Program-made: the position numbers and the translations under genes
Part shown: positions 22,530 to 35,800 of the stretch, piece after piece
Layout: the number at the start of each line of letters is the position of its first letter
Position numbering within the stretch: the first letter of the stretch is position 1
Assembly: GCA_025084515.1 (NCBI GenBank)
Contig: JAJAGP010000241.1
Coordinates: 394,732 to 458,731, forward strand
Length of the DNA: 64,000 bases
Origin: Ancistrus triradiatus
Lineage: Eukaryota; Chordata; Actinopteri; Siluriformes; Loricariidae
Reading direction: 5' to 3'
The notes under the pieces: generated by a model
The model's input: the letters and a program-made list of their open reading frames with translations, nothing else
The model's database searches: none
What the model was told of the DNA's origin: nothing

Positions 22530-23605
22530 TAGGTACACATGTTGAAAAGCTTGTTCATGCAAATATCTAATCAGCTAATCACATGACACAAACTCGGTGC
22601 ATTTAAGGAATGTAGACAAGGTCAAGACAACCTGCTGATGTTCAAACCAAGCATCATAATGGGGAAGAAAGTTGATTTAAGTGACTTTGAACATGGCATG
22701 GTTGTTGGTGCTAGATGACCTGGTCTGCTGATCTACTGGGATATTCAACCAAAGCCATCTCTAGGGTTTACAGAGAATGGTCTGAAAAAGTGACAATATC
22801 TAGGGAGGGCAGTTCACTGGGTAAAAATGACTTGATGATGTCAGAGGAGAATGACCAGTTTGGTTCAAGCTGATAGAAAGGCAACAGTAACTCAAATAAC
22901 TTGAGTTACAACCGAGGTATGCAGTAGAGCATATACGAATGCACACCATATCAAACGTTGAAGCAGATGCACTACACCAGTTGAGGACCACACCGGCTTC
23001 CACTTCTGTCAACTAAGAACAGGCAAGTAAAGCTACAATTCACACGGGCTCACCAAAACTGGACAATAGAAGACTGGAAAAACGTTGCCTTGGTTTCTGC
23101 TGCGACGTTCAGATGGTTTGGCGTAAACATCATCAAAGTGGTGGTGATGTAATTACCGGTATGTATGAGATATTTTCTTGGTATACTTCGGGCCACTTAA
23201 TACCTATCAAACATCATTTAAAAGCCACACCCTACCTGAGTATTGTAGCTGACCATGTCCATCCTTTATGACCAGTGTTTCATCTTCTGATGGCTACTTC
23301 CAGCAGGGTAACATGTCATGTCACAAAGCTTAAATCATCTGATATTGGTTTCTTGCACATGACAATGAGTTCACTGTACTGAAATGGCCTCTACAGTCAC
23401 CAGATCCCAATCCAACTGAGCACCGTTGGGATGTTTTGGAACAGGAGATTTCCATCATGGATGTGCAGCCGACAAATCCTCAGCAACTATGTGATGCCAT
23501 CATGCCAATATGGACCAAAATCTCTGAGGAATGTTTCCAGCACCTTGTTGAATCTATGCCACAAAGAATTAAGCCATTGAGTGCATATTTCCACCTGACG
23601 TTTTG
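22530..23605 (+). pseudogene. Tc1-like transposase relic (family D)
   Basis: Begins with the family terminus 'attaggtacacatgttg'. From MGKKVDLSDFEHGMVVGAR the frame shows the paired-type helix-turn-helix (LLGYSTKAISRVYREW after correcting indels), then RRPHRLPLLSAKNR-like and [12 protein letters not shown] segments, and ends in HLVESMPQRIKPL. A stop follows GAR and several deletions, including one around the first catalytic Asp, remove function. Same family as 6748-8190 and 59440-60445. Confidence 0.75.
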
Positions 23606-25132
23606 TATCAACTGCTATAGAATTAAAAACCCAAGCCATAAGTATTAACAAGTTTATAATAAATAAGTCTATAATGGCTTAGCTGAAGATTAGACCACAG
23701 TTACTACAGAAATCCAGTTAATTCTAGGAGTTACACAAATGTGTTCTTGAAAGTATCTATAGCAGAGGTACGTGCACCATGTACGTAAGTACCATTGGAG
23801 TGGAAAGACCTCTCTCATTACCTAAAACAAAAAGATACCTGACAACCCATCGTTAAACAGAGCAATTCTAATACTCAATATATTTCTATACAGACAGTGT
23901 AAGTACTTGGTCTACAACCTTAAGGAGATTATTCAAACAACACAAACAATTAATCACCAACATCAACAAAACCTTCAACGTAACAAACATTAACAAAGGA
24001 GTTATTTGGATCTATATTTTAAGGTTTGGCCAAAAATTAAGTCTAAATTATGCAAATCCAGACACCACAACTAGAGAGAATAATACCAACAACAGTCAAC
24101 TGTTGCACAAATCTGAGTTATTTTTCGATTTATTTTGCAACTATTTTATGTTGCTTGAAAGCATTTAATGTTTATGACCAGGTATTGATGTGTTAGGCAG
24201 TAATGAACAAGCTGTGCGGCGCAAACTAGAATGCATTTGAAAATGTGTTCTCATTAGTTATTTTATATGGATTACCTGATTACACTTTTATGTCAGTGAA
24301 TCAATTGATTCAATATTTACTCAGTGTGCTCGTTAACTACACAGCAGCTGTTGCTTTGATGGAGATAACGCCATTTATGTGTTTCCTGCAGGATATAGTT
24401 ATCCCAGCAACTAGATTACCAGTTAATTGTAGACAGCAATGATTGTGTTTAGTTAAACAAAAGAGTTAGCTAGCTGAGAAAAGCACTTTACTGTGCCAAA
24501 TGTGATAGAACAGTTCTCCATAAAAAGATTTTCATACCCCAAATAAAGGATTTCATCAGTATATAAAAAATGGCTGAGAACGTCCCACCAAAATAGGCTA
24601 TAAGGCTACAGTCAGCAATTTTATACCTACTCTGTGCACCCTACATGTTTGGTGTACTGCTTAAGTGGCCATGTACAAGGCATGTGCACCAAATAATGTG
24701 GCTGGTGAGTGTTTACTTATAGGTATAATTTACGGCTGTCAAAATGAATGCACTAATAACATTCCAACGCGATAACATGGTAATGGCAGTCACTTTTTAA
24801 TCACAATCATTAATCACTTTTTGTTACTTCAATATATGAGGCGCCCATAGTTATGGCTGTGTTTGAAATGGTCACCCAATCAATGTTCCCTATATAGCAC
24901 TATGCAGGACCATATATAGCACTATTAGCTTACAGGGGGCGGAATTGTAAACGATTTTAAATACTACCTTATTCAGCTTTGCCCATTAGATTGCGACTGC
25001 AGATTCTATTGTTGACAGAAGTAGTTCAGTGATATTCACTTGATATGTATATGAAACATTATTTATTGACAGATACTTGGGAAAAAATACTTCTTAGTAA
25101 AAATACAATCTTAGCAATTACAACTGTTACAA
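23606..25132. other. Intergenic, no gene recognised
   Basis: No supported gene. 24728-24830 ('acggctgtcaaaatgaatgc', then TTAA/CGCG-rich text) resembles the end of a fish hAT element, and 24880-24925 repeats 'atatagcactat'; both are too degraded to bound. Confidence 0.4.
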
Positions 25133-25203
25133 TCCTAGCAATTGTGTGAACCCTGGACCTTCTGCTCTACAGTCCAGTACCTTAACTGCTAGGCTACAGT
25201 CCT
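25133..25203 (-). mobile_element. SINE head fragment
   Basis: Complement of the tRNA-like head of the SINE at 46137: 'gaaccctggaccttctgctc' and 'taactgctaggctacagtcc'. Body and tail are missing. Confidence 0.6.
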
Positions 25204-26224
25204 TACTTCCCATTTTAAAAAAGAAAGTAGTAGAAAAAACTGTGTGACACACAGGAAAGGAACCCAGCTTAAAACAGGTGTAGTTAGAGCAAAGCACTTT
25301 GTAATTTGCGTTGCTTATATTTCTATAATAAACAAATTGATGCATCCTGTTTAACCCCCACTTATCCAGGTGCAGGCATAGGTACACCCCGGACACAGGA
25401 CTATTGAAGGGTTCTGTAGCTGTACCAGCAGTCCTTCACATTTCAATCCCAGCAAGGGGTTCGAATCCATAGCCACAGAAAACCAATCCAATATTTTATT
25501 TGCATTCCTCAGTCTATTTTTATTTGTTGCCTAATGATTTGGGTAATGGGTTTACATATATAATTACATGCAATTATAAAATGCCACTAAAAGCCATTTA
25601 TCGCAGCTCCCAACACAATACTCTAACCTCGAAGTCTGAAGGAGCTCAACACATGCCTAAATAATATCAAATAAGTCAGGATCTCATTTCCTCCCTGTTA
25701 CTTTATGCACTCAGTTCTCTTCAGGAAGCAAATGATCAGCAATGTTGCTTGAGTGGAATAAAGTCAATCAATGCAGAGCAAAGTGGCAGCTATTGATGAT
25801 GATAGTTTTTAAGACTATTCTCCAAAGGCCTAGTCTCTTTGACTAACAAACAGCAGGAATCATATTTTATCCATAATTCAGTAGATGTTAAGCTCGGCAA
25901 TAAATGACTTTCACGGTCTCTACCCCTGCTTTTCTCTGGCTTTTGGACTTTCTGATTATACATCGCCTAAAAATATCAAGATGGCTGATCACAAGACACC
26001 CAGGACATCGACTGTAAAGGACTGGTCACAAAGCAAAACGCAATATGATCATACTAAATATTATTTTGATAATTACAGTGATGGCATTATCATGTATAAA
26101 GAGCAAAAGCATTCTAATGTTCAGCAAGTCTACTCTTGAGATTAATATTTTCCAGATTCTGTAAGATTTAGATTGTAAAATCTATAAATCAAACCTCTTC
26201 AGCTATACAATGATACTTTGATAC
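25204..26224. other. Intergenic, no gene recognised
   Basis: No supported feature. A 'ggggttcgaatccatagcc' phrase at 25455 resembles a tRNA B box but no cloverleaf can be drawn around it. Confidence 0.4.
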
Positions 26225-26508
26225 AATGGCAAAAGTACGTGAACCTTTGCTTTCAGTATCTGAAGTTGGTAAAGGATTTTAAGTGCGCCTTATGGTCCGA
26301 AAAATACGGTAAATTGCTAGCTTCAGGTCCTTCCACAACATTTTCCTCAATAAATAAATGATCAAATGTAATAGTTTCCTCATTTGTTTCATTGGTTCTC
26401 TAGATCTACTTTTAAGATTCGATGAAAAGTATGTTTTAGGTCATTTTTATGCAGATATACAGACAATTGTAAAAGGTCCACAAACTTCGAGCACCACTTT
26501 AAATGCAC
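26225..26508. mobile_element. Tc1-like terminus relic (family B) with embedded repeat
   Basis: 26340-26508 is the right terminal region of the Tc1 family whose left end is at 50431: shared text includes 'tctagatctacttttaagat', 'tgttttaggtcatttttatg' and 'ccacaaacttcgagcacc'. At 26277-26313 the phrase 'agtgcgccttatggtccgaa' is a common fish repeat of another class. Confidence 0.55.
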
Positions 26509-27985
26509 ACACAGTGAAAAATAATACAAGCTAACTTCAAATATACCTCTGATCCATCAACAGATGTCAAACATTTCCTTTAAAGAGAACACAAGATTTG
26601 TCTGATTCTTCCCGTCTCTAATCATCTTCTCCAACATACGTAAAACATTTACGATGTCCTGTTAACCTCCAGATGCAAATGGTACCCATCATGATCTGCA
26701 TTATTGAAGGCCATTTATGAAAATCCGCAATTAAGAGCTAGCTGCTCAAAGCTTTTAGGATACTTTGATGACGCAAGGATCTTAGTGCATCTTATTGTAA
26801 AGCTGCTTCCAGATCATCCACTACACTTATTTAGTTGTTTATCATAGAGACTTACATTTCACTTTGCATGTCGTCATTGTCCAGACATTTTTTTTTTTAA
26901 TTGAAAGTGATGAATACTTTCAGAATTAACATCTTCTGAAAACATGAGAATAAAATTTCATGCATGAAGTCCTTCTTACACCGAAACTAAAGAAACCTAA
27001 AATGTCTGTCAAACATTTGTCATAAGCTAAAGCGGATAAATGATTGTGATTAGATTCAATAAATTAATACATTTATCAAATTAATAACTGTAATGTTTCT
27101 CCAAAATCCTACATGATACAACAACTGTAAAAATATTCTGTGTTCAGATTGACACTGTCTATCAAAATCTCACATTTTTCATTTGTCTCAAATTTTAGAA
27201 AGTTTCATTTGTGTATTACCTCGTTTTCTCCATGTTGAAAAATGAGTAAATGAATCTGGTCTCTGTGTATGCTCATATTTATATCTCAGTGAAACAGGAA
27301 GCTAAGGATGATGATCAAAAATGCATGAACACAGGTACTTTATGTAAACTATTAGTTTTTGTTGCTGTTTGTTTGTTTGAACGTTCTATGATAGAGGTAC
27401 CAATAATTGTGGAGCTGATTATTATTATGAATGTGGCACAATGCAATACTAGGGCCATCAACTAACCATAAATGTAATGTGGGCTACACTGTCTGCAAAC
27501 TAACACCAGAAATGGAACACAAACATCCAAGAACTTGCATGGAAAACAGCAAAAAAGTCCCACAGTATGGCAACAGACAGTAATGGGAATAATAACAAAA
27601 CATGCGTCCGAGAGGATCGCAATAATAACAATAAAAACAATTGCAAAGCTCTCCAATATGAAACTCTAGTCACAATCACAGAGCACAAAGCAATAAGCTC
27701 AAACTACAAAATGGAGATACATATATCAAAAGCACAAAGATCAGACTATGAGGCATAAGGACAAAGCTGAGAAAACATGACGAGAGACACACTTAACTGT
27801 CATCGTCAGACACGGCAAGATCAAACAGATCTGGCTTAAATTGTGTTCTCTCATGATGCAGAAATATGCCCCAGCTGTCAATACTCAGGCAAGAATGAAG
27901 CTCAAGAGCAAACCTATAGCTAGAGCTAAACAAGGAGCAGCCATATGAGAAACTGATGGCATTATAATTCACAAGATGATTGTTC
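26509..27985. other. Intergenic, no gene recognised
   Basis: No supported gene or bounded repeat. Short open frames show no motifs. Confidence 0.45.
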
Positions 27986-28016
27986 AAAAAAAAAAAAAAA
28001 AAAGGGGGGGGGGGGG
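27986..28016. repeat. A18-G13 homopolymer junction
   Basis: Eighteen A followed directly by thirteen G. Similar purine junctions occur at 61829-61851 (A18 G5) and, as T10 then G27, at 32795-32831. The exact lengths may be unreliable. Confidence 0.9.
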
Positions 28017-28096
28017 TATTAACACACAAAACATCCAGAAATAATGCAGAGAAAACAAGCCTGCCAGTAAAGTAGCTCCCAACACAATGGGAGGAA

Positions 28097-28566
28097 CAAT
28101 CACGTCAAGTCAAGTCAGATCTATTTATATAGCGCTTTTTACAATGGAGCATTGTCTCATAGCAACTTTACAAGTTTACATTATCTCCTAATAACTACGT
28201 CCAATCCCAAATTGAGCAAGCCTAGGGAAAAAAAAAAAAAAAAAAAAAACAAAAAAACAATCACGTCAAGTTCCAGTCAGAATCTATTTATCTCGCGCTA
28301 TTCTTACAATGGAGCATCGTCCTCATAGCAACTTTACAAGTTTAATTTATTCTCCTAATAACTACGTCCAATCCCAATTGAGCAAGGCCTAGGGCTACAG
28401 TGGCAAGGAAAAACTCCCTGCGTTCTTGGAAGAAACCTTGAGAGGACCAAGACTGCAAAAAGGGACCCGACCTCCGTTGGGCGGTGTAGATGATAAAATC
28501 TAAGAGCAAAACTAAAGTCATGGGAGTCAAAGTTTCAAATAAAATGTGAAGAAGTATGCACATCGA
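28097..28566 (+). repeat. Dispersed 'tatagcgc' repeat with a 130-bp local duplication
   Basis: First copy 28097-28227 runs from 'caatcacgtcaagtcaag' to 'agcctaggg', then A22 and A/C text, then a second copy from 28258 that restarts with the same flanking 'caatcacgtcaag' and continues through 'agcaaggcctaggg' (28394) to about 28566. The second copy differs from the first mainly by small insertions and deletions. The 3' part (about 28395-28566) matches the reverse complement of 35549-35690. Confidence 0.8.
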
Positions 28567-31500
28567 CATTAAGTGGCCGGGTATGATGGGGCTGGGAGCT
28601 GATGACGGAAGCAGCTTGAGTGAGAGCTCCAGCAGATGAACATCATGTGTGGGGCTGGAAAACTGCCGGACCACAGCTCGGAGAGAAAACAGAAAATGTA
28701 ATTAGTTATTGATTAAGAGCACAGTGTCTATTAACAATCACTGATGCCAAGTGTAGCATGAGACCCCCCCGGCAGCATTAGCTATAAGCAGCATAGCTAG
28801 AAAAGAGGAGAAATGGTAGGAAACACAGCCAAGAGGGATCACATGAGACATTGGCAACCCCACGGGGGGGCAGAAGGACAGCAACCCAACGTCTCTGATC
28901 ACCATAAACTCCTTTGACTATGAACCCCCAGCTCTGCCCTTATTCTAAGGCAAGGATGGACGAGTCAAGATCACGAGGACCGAAGCCCAGTTCAGCCAGA
29001 CCGCCCACTCGACACTCCCGGCTAACGGACAAGGCAGGCAGGCCAGACATGACTCCAGACTCCGGCCCCAGTGACCCAAGTCATGCATCCTGGTCTAAAT
29101 CTAGAAGCTGTAGGGGTATTATAGGACGGGTAAGCATGAGCTCCTTTTCCTTTCTGTGGGGTTTACTCACTTTTATGGATTTTATGCTCAGTTACTTCCA
29201 GGGTTAAACCCATGAGCTCCTACATGCAAGTCTTTCATTGAAAGGTAGCACTCTATAGTCTCACTGGGCTCAATATGAATACCAACATTGGAAACCGTTG
29301 ACCATTTTATTTTTACTTCTGTACATAATGCACAGATTCCATTTCCAGTATCTCGGCACACATCATATAATGCAACCCTTTCTTTGCTAGCCTACCATTA
29401 GTATTTCAAACCACTATGGGTGATGCATCCCATCTGGTTTGCAATCGGTGAAAACATGCTGATGTTATGTGCACTTGATCTTACTCCACCCTGGCTCCCT
29501 GTAGAATTCTTCACAACCTGAAAATGCCTGTAGACCTAACAATTTCCAAAACACTTGGATCTTCATAGAGAAAGACACTCGGCTCTTTCCTACTCACACT
29601 AGTAGACCAGATTTTCAAGTTATTTACTACTTTTCAACAATATACCCCTCTGAAAGATAAATATTCAATATTTTAACAGGATTTCAGTATTTGGTGTCAT
29701 CAAAATACATTAACAATTACAAACACTTGGCAGTCAGATCTCAGTCTCTAACACACTGCTCAAATTGCATAAAGACCTTGTGAATTTTTTATGATTTCTC
29801 AAGATTTTGTTACGAGCAAGGACTGGCGAGTACTAAATGCTTCAGAATCCACTGTCCTGAAGACCAAGCTGCAGACAGACGTGTCAAGAACATGACAAAA
29901 ACAACACAGAGAAATCCACACAAGAAGAAAATATGAATTTGCGTAAATTAAAGATGATTTATAGAAATTACTTTAGAGTCCGAGGTCGAGATCAAACCAG
30001 GGATGCTGGAGCTGTGAAAAAGTATACAGAAGTTTTTCAGATATGTCAGATATTACAGTTTCAACATCTGTCACACTGTTCAACCTGTTAAACCTTATGT
30101 CAAACTAGGAGAACCTACTATACGCAAAGCCTAAGGAAGTTATACAATACATTAATAAATGTAAGAAGTAAAATGTTTATCCTGATAAACTAAAAGCATA
30201 CACATACTGTTTTTCTATTAAGCATTAGCTTAATATGATGTGTACTCTGTCCACCATGGAAAAAAACACCACTGGAAAAAAAAAATCAATTGAAACCATT
30301 TGCATCCTACATTCAGTCAAGTAAGCCACAAGAGCTGTCTTCAATCTTATCTTGTTTTCATTTCATTTCAGAGTCTTTCTTCATCCTATAAATTAGAGGG
30401 ATGAAACAGCATAAAACAAAGACAAATAATATAAACATAGCACAAAATAGAAAAACAGACCCAATGAATTCAGTTTGTTTAATTACAATATATTCTGCTT
30501 TTTAATTTAATCATGCAAAATAAAAAATGTAAACCCACTTAATTTTTAAATAAACTGATTTTTGAACACCCTGAAAAAACACCATCTATCAAATAATCTT
30601 TTATCATCAATTTGTTTGTATTATTTACATTTATCACGACTAATGCAAATGTTATTAAACTGTCCAGACTTTTTGTTAGAGCAAATTCTTTTTGATGGTT
30701 GTTATTTGTTCTAAGAACAATATGATTTTTCCTGATGACATAAGTCGATCATCCATCTGAGTTAACTGAACAGGTGACATATAAATGATTAGTATAAACA
30801 CTACACATTGCGTTACAGATCCTTACAGTTCCTTTTAAGTTCCTGTATAGTTCCTTTTAGTGGATTTTTAAATGGCCTTGTATTTCACAGACAATAGATT
30901 AATGACTATTATGTGATGCACCCCTTTCAATAGCGGTCAAATCTAATTTTCTCCAATTATTCCTTTAATAAACATACCTGCTTGGTCCTGTTTAGTTCCT
31001 CGCAAGCTTTTAGTGTAAGGTTCTATATTACCCATGAATGATCCAGATTAATCTCATTACAAGGAAAGCGCTTGTGATGGGCTGCATTTAAGGGTAAGTG
31101 AGCCCCATGTAATTGAATCACATGGCCATCTAAACAAACAGTGCTGACCGGTCAAAAAGTTAAGCAAACTATTAAGAACAATTTAATTATACAAAGTAAA
31201 GACAACACATGCAATACATTCATTATTGGTGATTAGCGCGGACAACACAAGTGCTCAACAAAATTAGTAACAAAAGGCTACTCGTGGACAGAATTCAACT
31301 GTCACTATTTACATGACTTGGCCTGTTTTTTATAACTCTAGCTTCAATTTGGACCTCAGCTTATGAGGCTTAGAAGTTAACTTGGACTTTTTTTTAACTG
31401 AATGCTAAATGTGCCAATTGAAGACCAATTAAATCGGGTGTAATACAAGTCTTCCTTCAGTTTTGTGGGGTGAATAAGTTTGAGCCATGTTCAAAGGATC

Positions 31501-32165
31501 AAAGTGGGGCTAGTTTTTTACTTTTAAAGAAAGTATCACTGCTTCAAGTCTTCTTTAGAAAGCTGCTTTTAAACTATGTATCAGTTAAGCCAAAAAAAAT
31601 TGACCAAAACTTATACCTAGCCTATTTATCTTGCCAGCTTATGTCATCCAAATAAAAAGTGCAGCTGATGTTTTGGGTTGTGATTGCTCTGGACTTTTTT
31701 ATTGCTATGCATTATTTTGAGCGGTGTCCTTACATGTTAGAACTAGAAGCATGATTTGTAAATGTTTTCCATACCCAACACCCACCAACAAGTACATACT
31801 GCAAATACATAGACCTATACTTGGCATGAATTACACCAACGGACCAAATGTCTCAGCTGATCCGAGCTGATCTAAATCCATACTCTGCTATCCACTTAAT
31901 AAAGTAATAAAAAAAATCACAGAGCGTTTGCCTAGAAAGCAGGATTACTCCTAGTAGTATTTGCATCAGCGGTCGAGGTACTACAACTCGCAATACCACT
32001 GTTATTTTTATTATATTCAATTATATTCAGTATTAAATCAGAGAAAGTTGTAACTGTCTTGTGGACTAACAGTGACCTCTATTGGTAAAATAGCTGAACT
32101 ACAACCAACCCTTAATTGCGAGCAATCTTACACAACGATAACGTCAAATAACATGCAATACGTAC
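28567..32165. other. Intergenic, no gene recognised
   Basis: 28567-29210 is GC-richer and may be a longer form of the adjoining repeat, but no second copy exists in the window to test this. 29210-32165 is AT-rich with no supported feature. Confidence 0.4.
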
Positions 32166-32167
32166 AT

Positions 32168-32415
32168 GTTCACTCGGTTTTAACTTTGCTTGAACTTTAC
32201 ACTTGTGACTGACCGCTGTATTTTTACCCACACAAGCTTGAGTCGGCTCCAACGGGCTTTTCTATTGGGTTCTAGCTTTTCATTTGGTTCTAACTCGGCT
32301 GTAACTGTTCACTCGGTTTTAACTCGAATCTTGCTTTTCATTCGGTTCTCGGCTCTAGCTTTTAACTTGGCTCCGGCTCCACTCGGCTCAGACTCGACTC
32401 CATTCCCCTCTCGAG
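32168..32415. repeat. Degenerate 'actcggttctaac' tandem repeat upstream of ctsz
   Basis: About a dozen loosely repeated units built on CTCGGTT/CTCGGCT with intervening TCTAACT or TTTTCATT, e.g. 'tcactcggttttaact' at 32170 and 32309, 'catttggttctaactcggct' at 32281, 'ctcggctctagcttttaact' at 32347. It ends about 200 bases before the ctsz start codon, so it lies in the promoter or 5' UTR. Confidence 0.6.
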
Positions 32416-32621
32416 TCAGCCGGTGTACGCAATGCATTATGGATGCGAATCTGCCCACTGTTTGAGAAAAGTCTGGCTGGCTGCAGAGCTACTTATTTAC
32501 AGCGGTTTTACGCAGTCAGATGTTATTGTGGGCACTGTTTGGAGACTGGTACATGTCTTACAGGGGGCAGCAGTCTGGAAGTCAACGCCAAGTGCATAAA
32601 TAAATATCGTCGATCTTCAGC

Positions 32622-32749
32622 ATGGAACTTGTTACCTGGGTTTTGATTTGGGTCTCCTTTATTTGGGAAATATGTGGAGCGTCCCTGGACGGACTAATAT
32701 CCAGGTCTTGTTACAAACCAGCAGAGCTCAAGGGACCCTCGTTTATAAG
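32622..32749 (+). CDS. ctsz: ctsz exon 1
   Basis: Encodes [20 protein letters not shown] (signal peptide) and the propeptide start through KGPSFI, ending with AG of an Arg codon completed by exon 2. Donor is AAG|GTATCC. The ATG at 32622 is preferred because it opens directly into a signal-peptide-like segment. A T/G homopolymer begins 45 bases into the intron. Confidence 0.85.
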
Positions 32750-32793
32750 GTATCCAAACATCTGCGTCACGTTAGTTTGTGCATGGTTTTTTT

Positions 32794-32825
<32 letters not shown>

Positions 32826-35800
32826 GGGGGGTAATAACCTAACGGATAATTGCTACGGTGAAAATAGCAGGAATCTAAACCAATAATATCATAGGCTAAG
32901 GAAATGTCATACATTTTTAAGTCTTATATTTAAGTCCTTATTTGTTTTCGATTAGTCAAATTAAAAATAAAATCCAATATCTACTACCTGACTTGGTGTA
33001 TAGGATGCTGGTGATTATGCAGACACAGTCATAAGTACTGTGGTGAACTAGTGCTTAAGGTACTGGACTATGGACCAGAAGCTCCAGGGTCCAAAACCCA
33101 CCTCTGCCAGGCTGCCACTGTTGGGTCCTTGAGCAAGACCCTTAACCCACAATTGCTTTGATTGTAAGACTGTACCAATTGTAAGTCGCTCTGGATAAGG
33201 GCGTCTCCTAAATGGCATAAATGTAAATACGTACTAAAGGTACATACATTGGTGATTGAACTTTTTTCTGCATACTACTTGAGGAAACTTCCCCACTTAT
33301 GGCATGTTGCTCACATCACACAGAGGAGGACAAGGAACTTTATTTGTTTGGTTCAGATCAAAGAGTTCCAATTTGCAACTTGTTTCATTACCTTGGATGT
33401 AAATAATACAAAATTCAGTGATGTGGCAACACTGTGAATAGCCAAGACTGTAGCACCGTGACCTCATGTCTTTACTTGTCAACAAAGAGCTTTTCCTGTA
33501 ATTATACAGCATTTACAGTCGTATGAAAAAGTTTGGGCACCCCTGGTAATTTTCATGATTTTTCTTTATAAATCATTGGTTGTCCAGCTCAGCAATTTCA
33601 GGTAAATATATCATATAGCAGATGAACACCGTGATATTTGAGAAGTGAAATTAAGTTTATAGGTTTTACAGAAAGTGTGCAGTAATTATTCAAACTAAAT
33701 TAGGCAGGTGCATAAATTTGGGCACCCTTGTCATTTGAATACCTTTAGCACTAATTATTGGAACACAAACTTTGTTTTTTGTAAGCTCATTGACCCTTGA
33801 TCTACATACACAAGTGAGATCCAACTATGAGAAGTGTTAAGGTGGCCAATTGGAAGTTTTTCTACTCTTTGCATCTTCTCTGAAGACGGGGCAACATGGG
33901 AGCCTCAAAACAACTCTCAAATGGCCTGAAAACAAAGGTTGATTCAACATCATGGTTGGTTCAGGGAAAGGGAAAAGAAGGCCTCTCTCAGAGATTTCAG
34001 CTTCCATTGTGAGGAACATAGTGAGGCAATGGAAGACCACAGGCACAGTTCTAGTTAAGGAACTCCCGAAGTGGCACCAGACCAAGAAAAAATCCAGATA
34101 GGCAGCAGGCGAAGGATGGTGAGAAAACAGTCATTGTCAAGCCACAGACCACCTCCAAAGACCTACAAGATCATCTTGCTGCAGATGGTGTCACTGTTTT
34201 CATCGTTCAAACTATACAGCGCACTTTGCACAAGGAAGAGGCCTGTATGGGAGAGTAATGCAGAAGAAGCCTTTTCTGCAGACACGCCACAAACAGGGTC
34301 ACTTGAGGTGTGCTACAGCACATTTGGACAATCCAGCTTCATTTTGGAATAAAGTGCTGTGTACTGATGAACTAAATTGAGTTATTTGGGACATAACAAG
34401 GAGCGGAAAAAAAGAACACAGCATCCCAAGACAAACACTTGCTACCCACAGTAAAATTTGGTGGCGGTTCCATCATGCTGTGGGACTGGTGTGGCCAGTG
34501 CAGGGACTAGGAATCTTGTTAAAGTTGAGGGTCACATGAATTCCAGTTAATATCTCCAGATTCTGAGAACAATGTTCAAGAATCAGTGACAAAGTTGCAC
34601 CGAGGCCAACGACCCCCCAACCCTGCTCAAAATCTACTAAGGCATTCATGCAGAGGAACCAGTACAACGTTCTGGAATGGCCATCTCAGTCCCCAGACAT
34701 GAATATTACTGAAAATGTGGGCTGTCCATGCTCGGAAACCATCAAACCTGACTGAACTGGAGATGTTTCTAAAGAAGAGTGGTCCAAAGCACCTTCAATC
34801 AGAATCCAGACTGGAAGCTGTAGGAAGCGTTTAGCGGCTGTTATTTCTACAAAATTAGGATCTACTAAATATTGATGTCATTTTTCTGTTGGGGTGCCCA
34901 AATTTATGCACCTGCCTAATTTTGTTTGAATAATTACTGCACACTTTCTGTAAATCCTATAAACTTCATTTCACTTCTCAAAACAACCAATGATTTATAA
35001 ACTAAAATCATGAAAATTATCAGGGGTGCCCAAACTTTTTGATACGACTGTATTGGCATGGTAAGGTGCTGCTGGTGCAGAGGGCCAAACAGATGCAGCT
35101 CTGCAGAGCAGGGAGCTCTCTTTATGTATTATTGTGACACCTTCACCTCACATCTCTGTCTAATTATCATTCAGTTATTTGCATTAATTTGGATTTGGTC
35201 TTTATTTAGAACTTATTCTAGACCTCATGAGTACCTGAACACCACTGATCTCCCTGTGTCCTGGGACTGGCGGAACATCGATGGGAGAAACTATGTGAGC
35301 ACAACACGCAATCAGCACATCCCTCAGTACTGCGGCTCATGCTGGGCTATGGGCTCAACCAGTGCACTCGCAGGTACACAAACCGCAGAATTTTATACAA
35401 TTAACACTGTATATGCGCAGGCCATGTGAATGGTCCAGACGGTCCCTGACTGAAAATACACAGGCAGAGGACAAAATGTACAAACACCACGTGACAACAA
35501 CTATATGAAATTAACCAAGATATAAGAACAAATAACACATAATACCGATGTGCATACTTCACATTTTATTCGAACTTTGACTCCATGACTTTAGTTTTGC
35601 TCTTAGATTTATCATCTACACCGCCCAAGGAGGTTGGGTCCCTTTTTGAGTCTTGGTCCTCCCAAGGTTTCTTCCTATAACTCAGGGAGTTTTTCCTTGC
35701 CACTGTCGTCCTAGGCTTGCTCAATTTGGGATTGGACGTAGTTATTAGGAGATGATCTAAACTTGTAAAGTTGCTTTGAGACAATGCTCCATTGTAAAAA

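Noticed and set aside
28342..28674. A 110-codon minus-strand frame
   Set aside because: Lies within the dispersed 'tatagcgc' repeat and has no recognisable protein motif.
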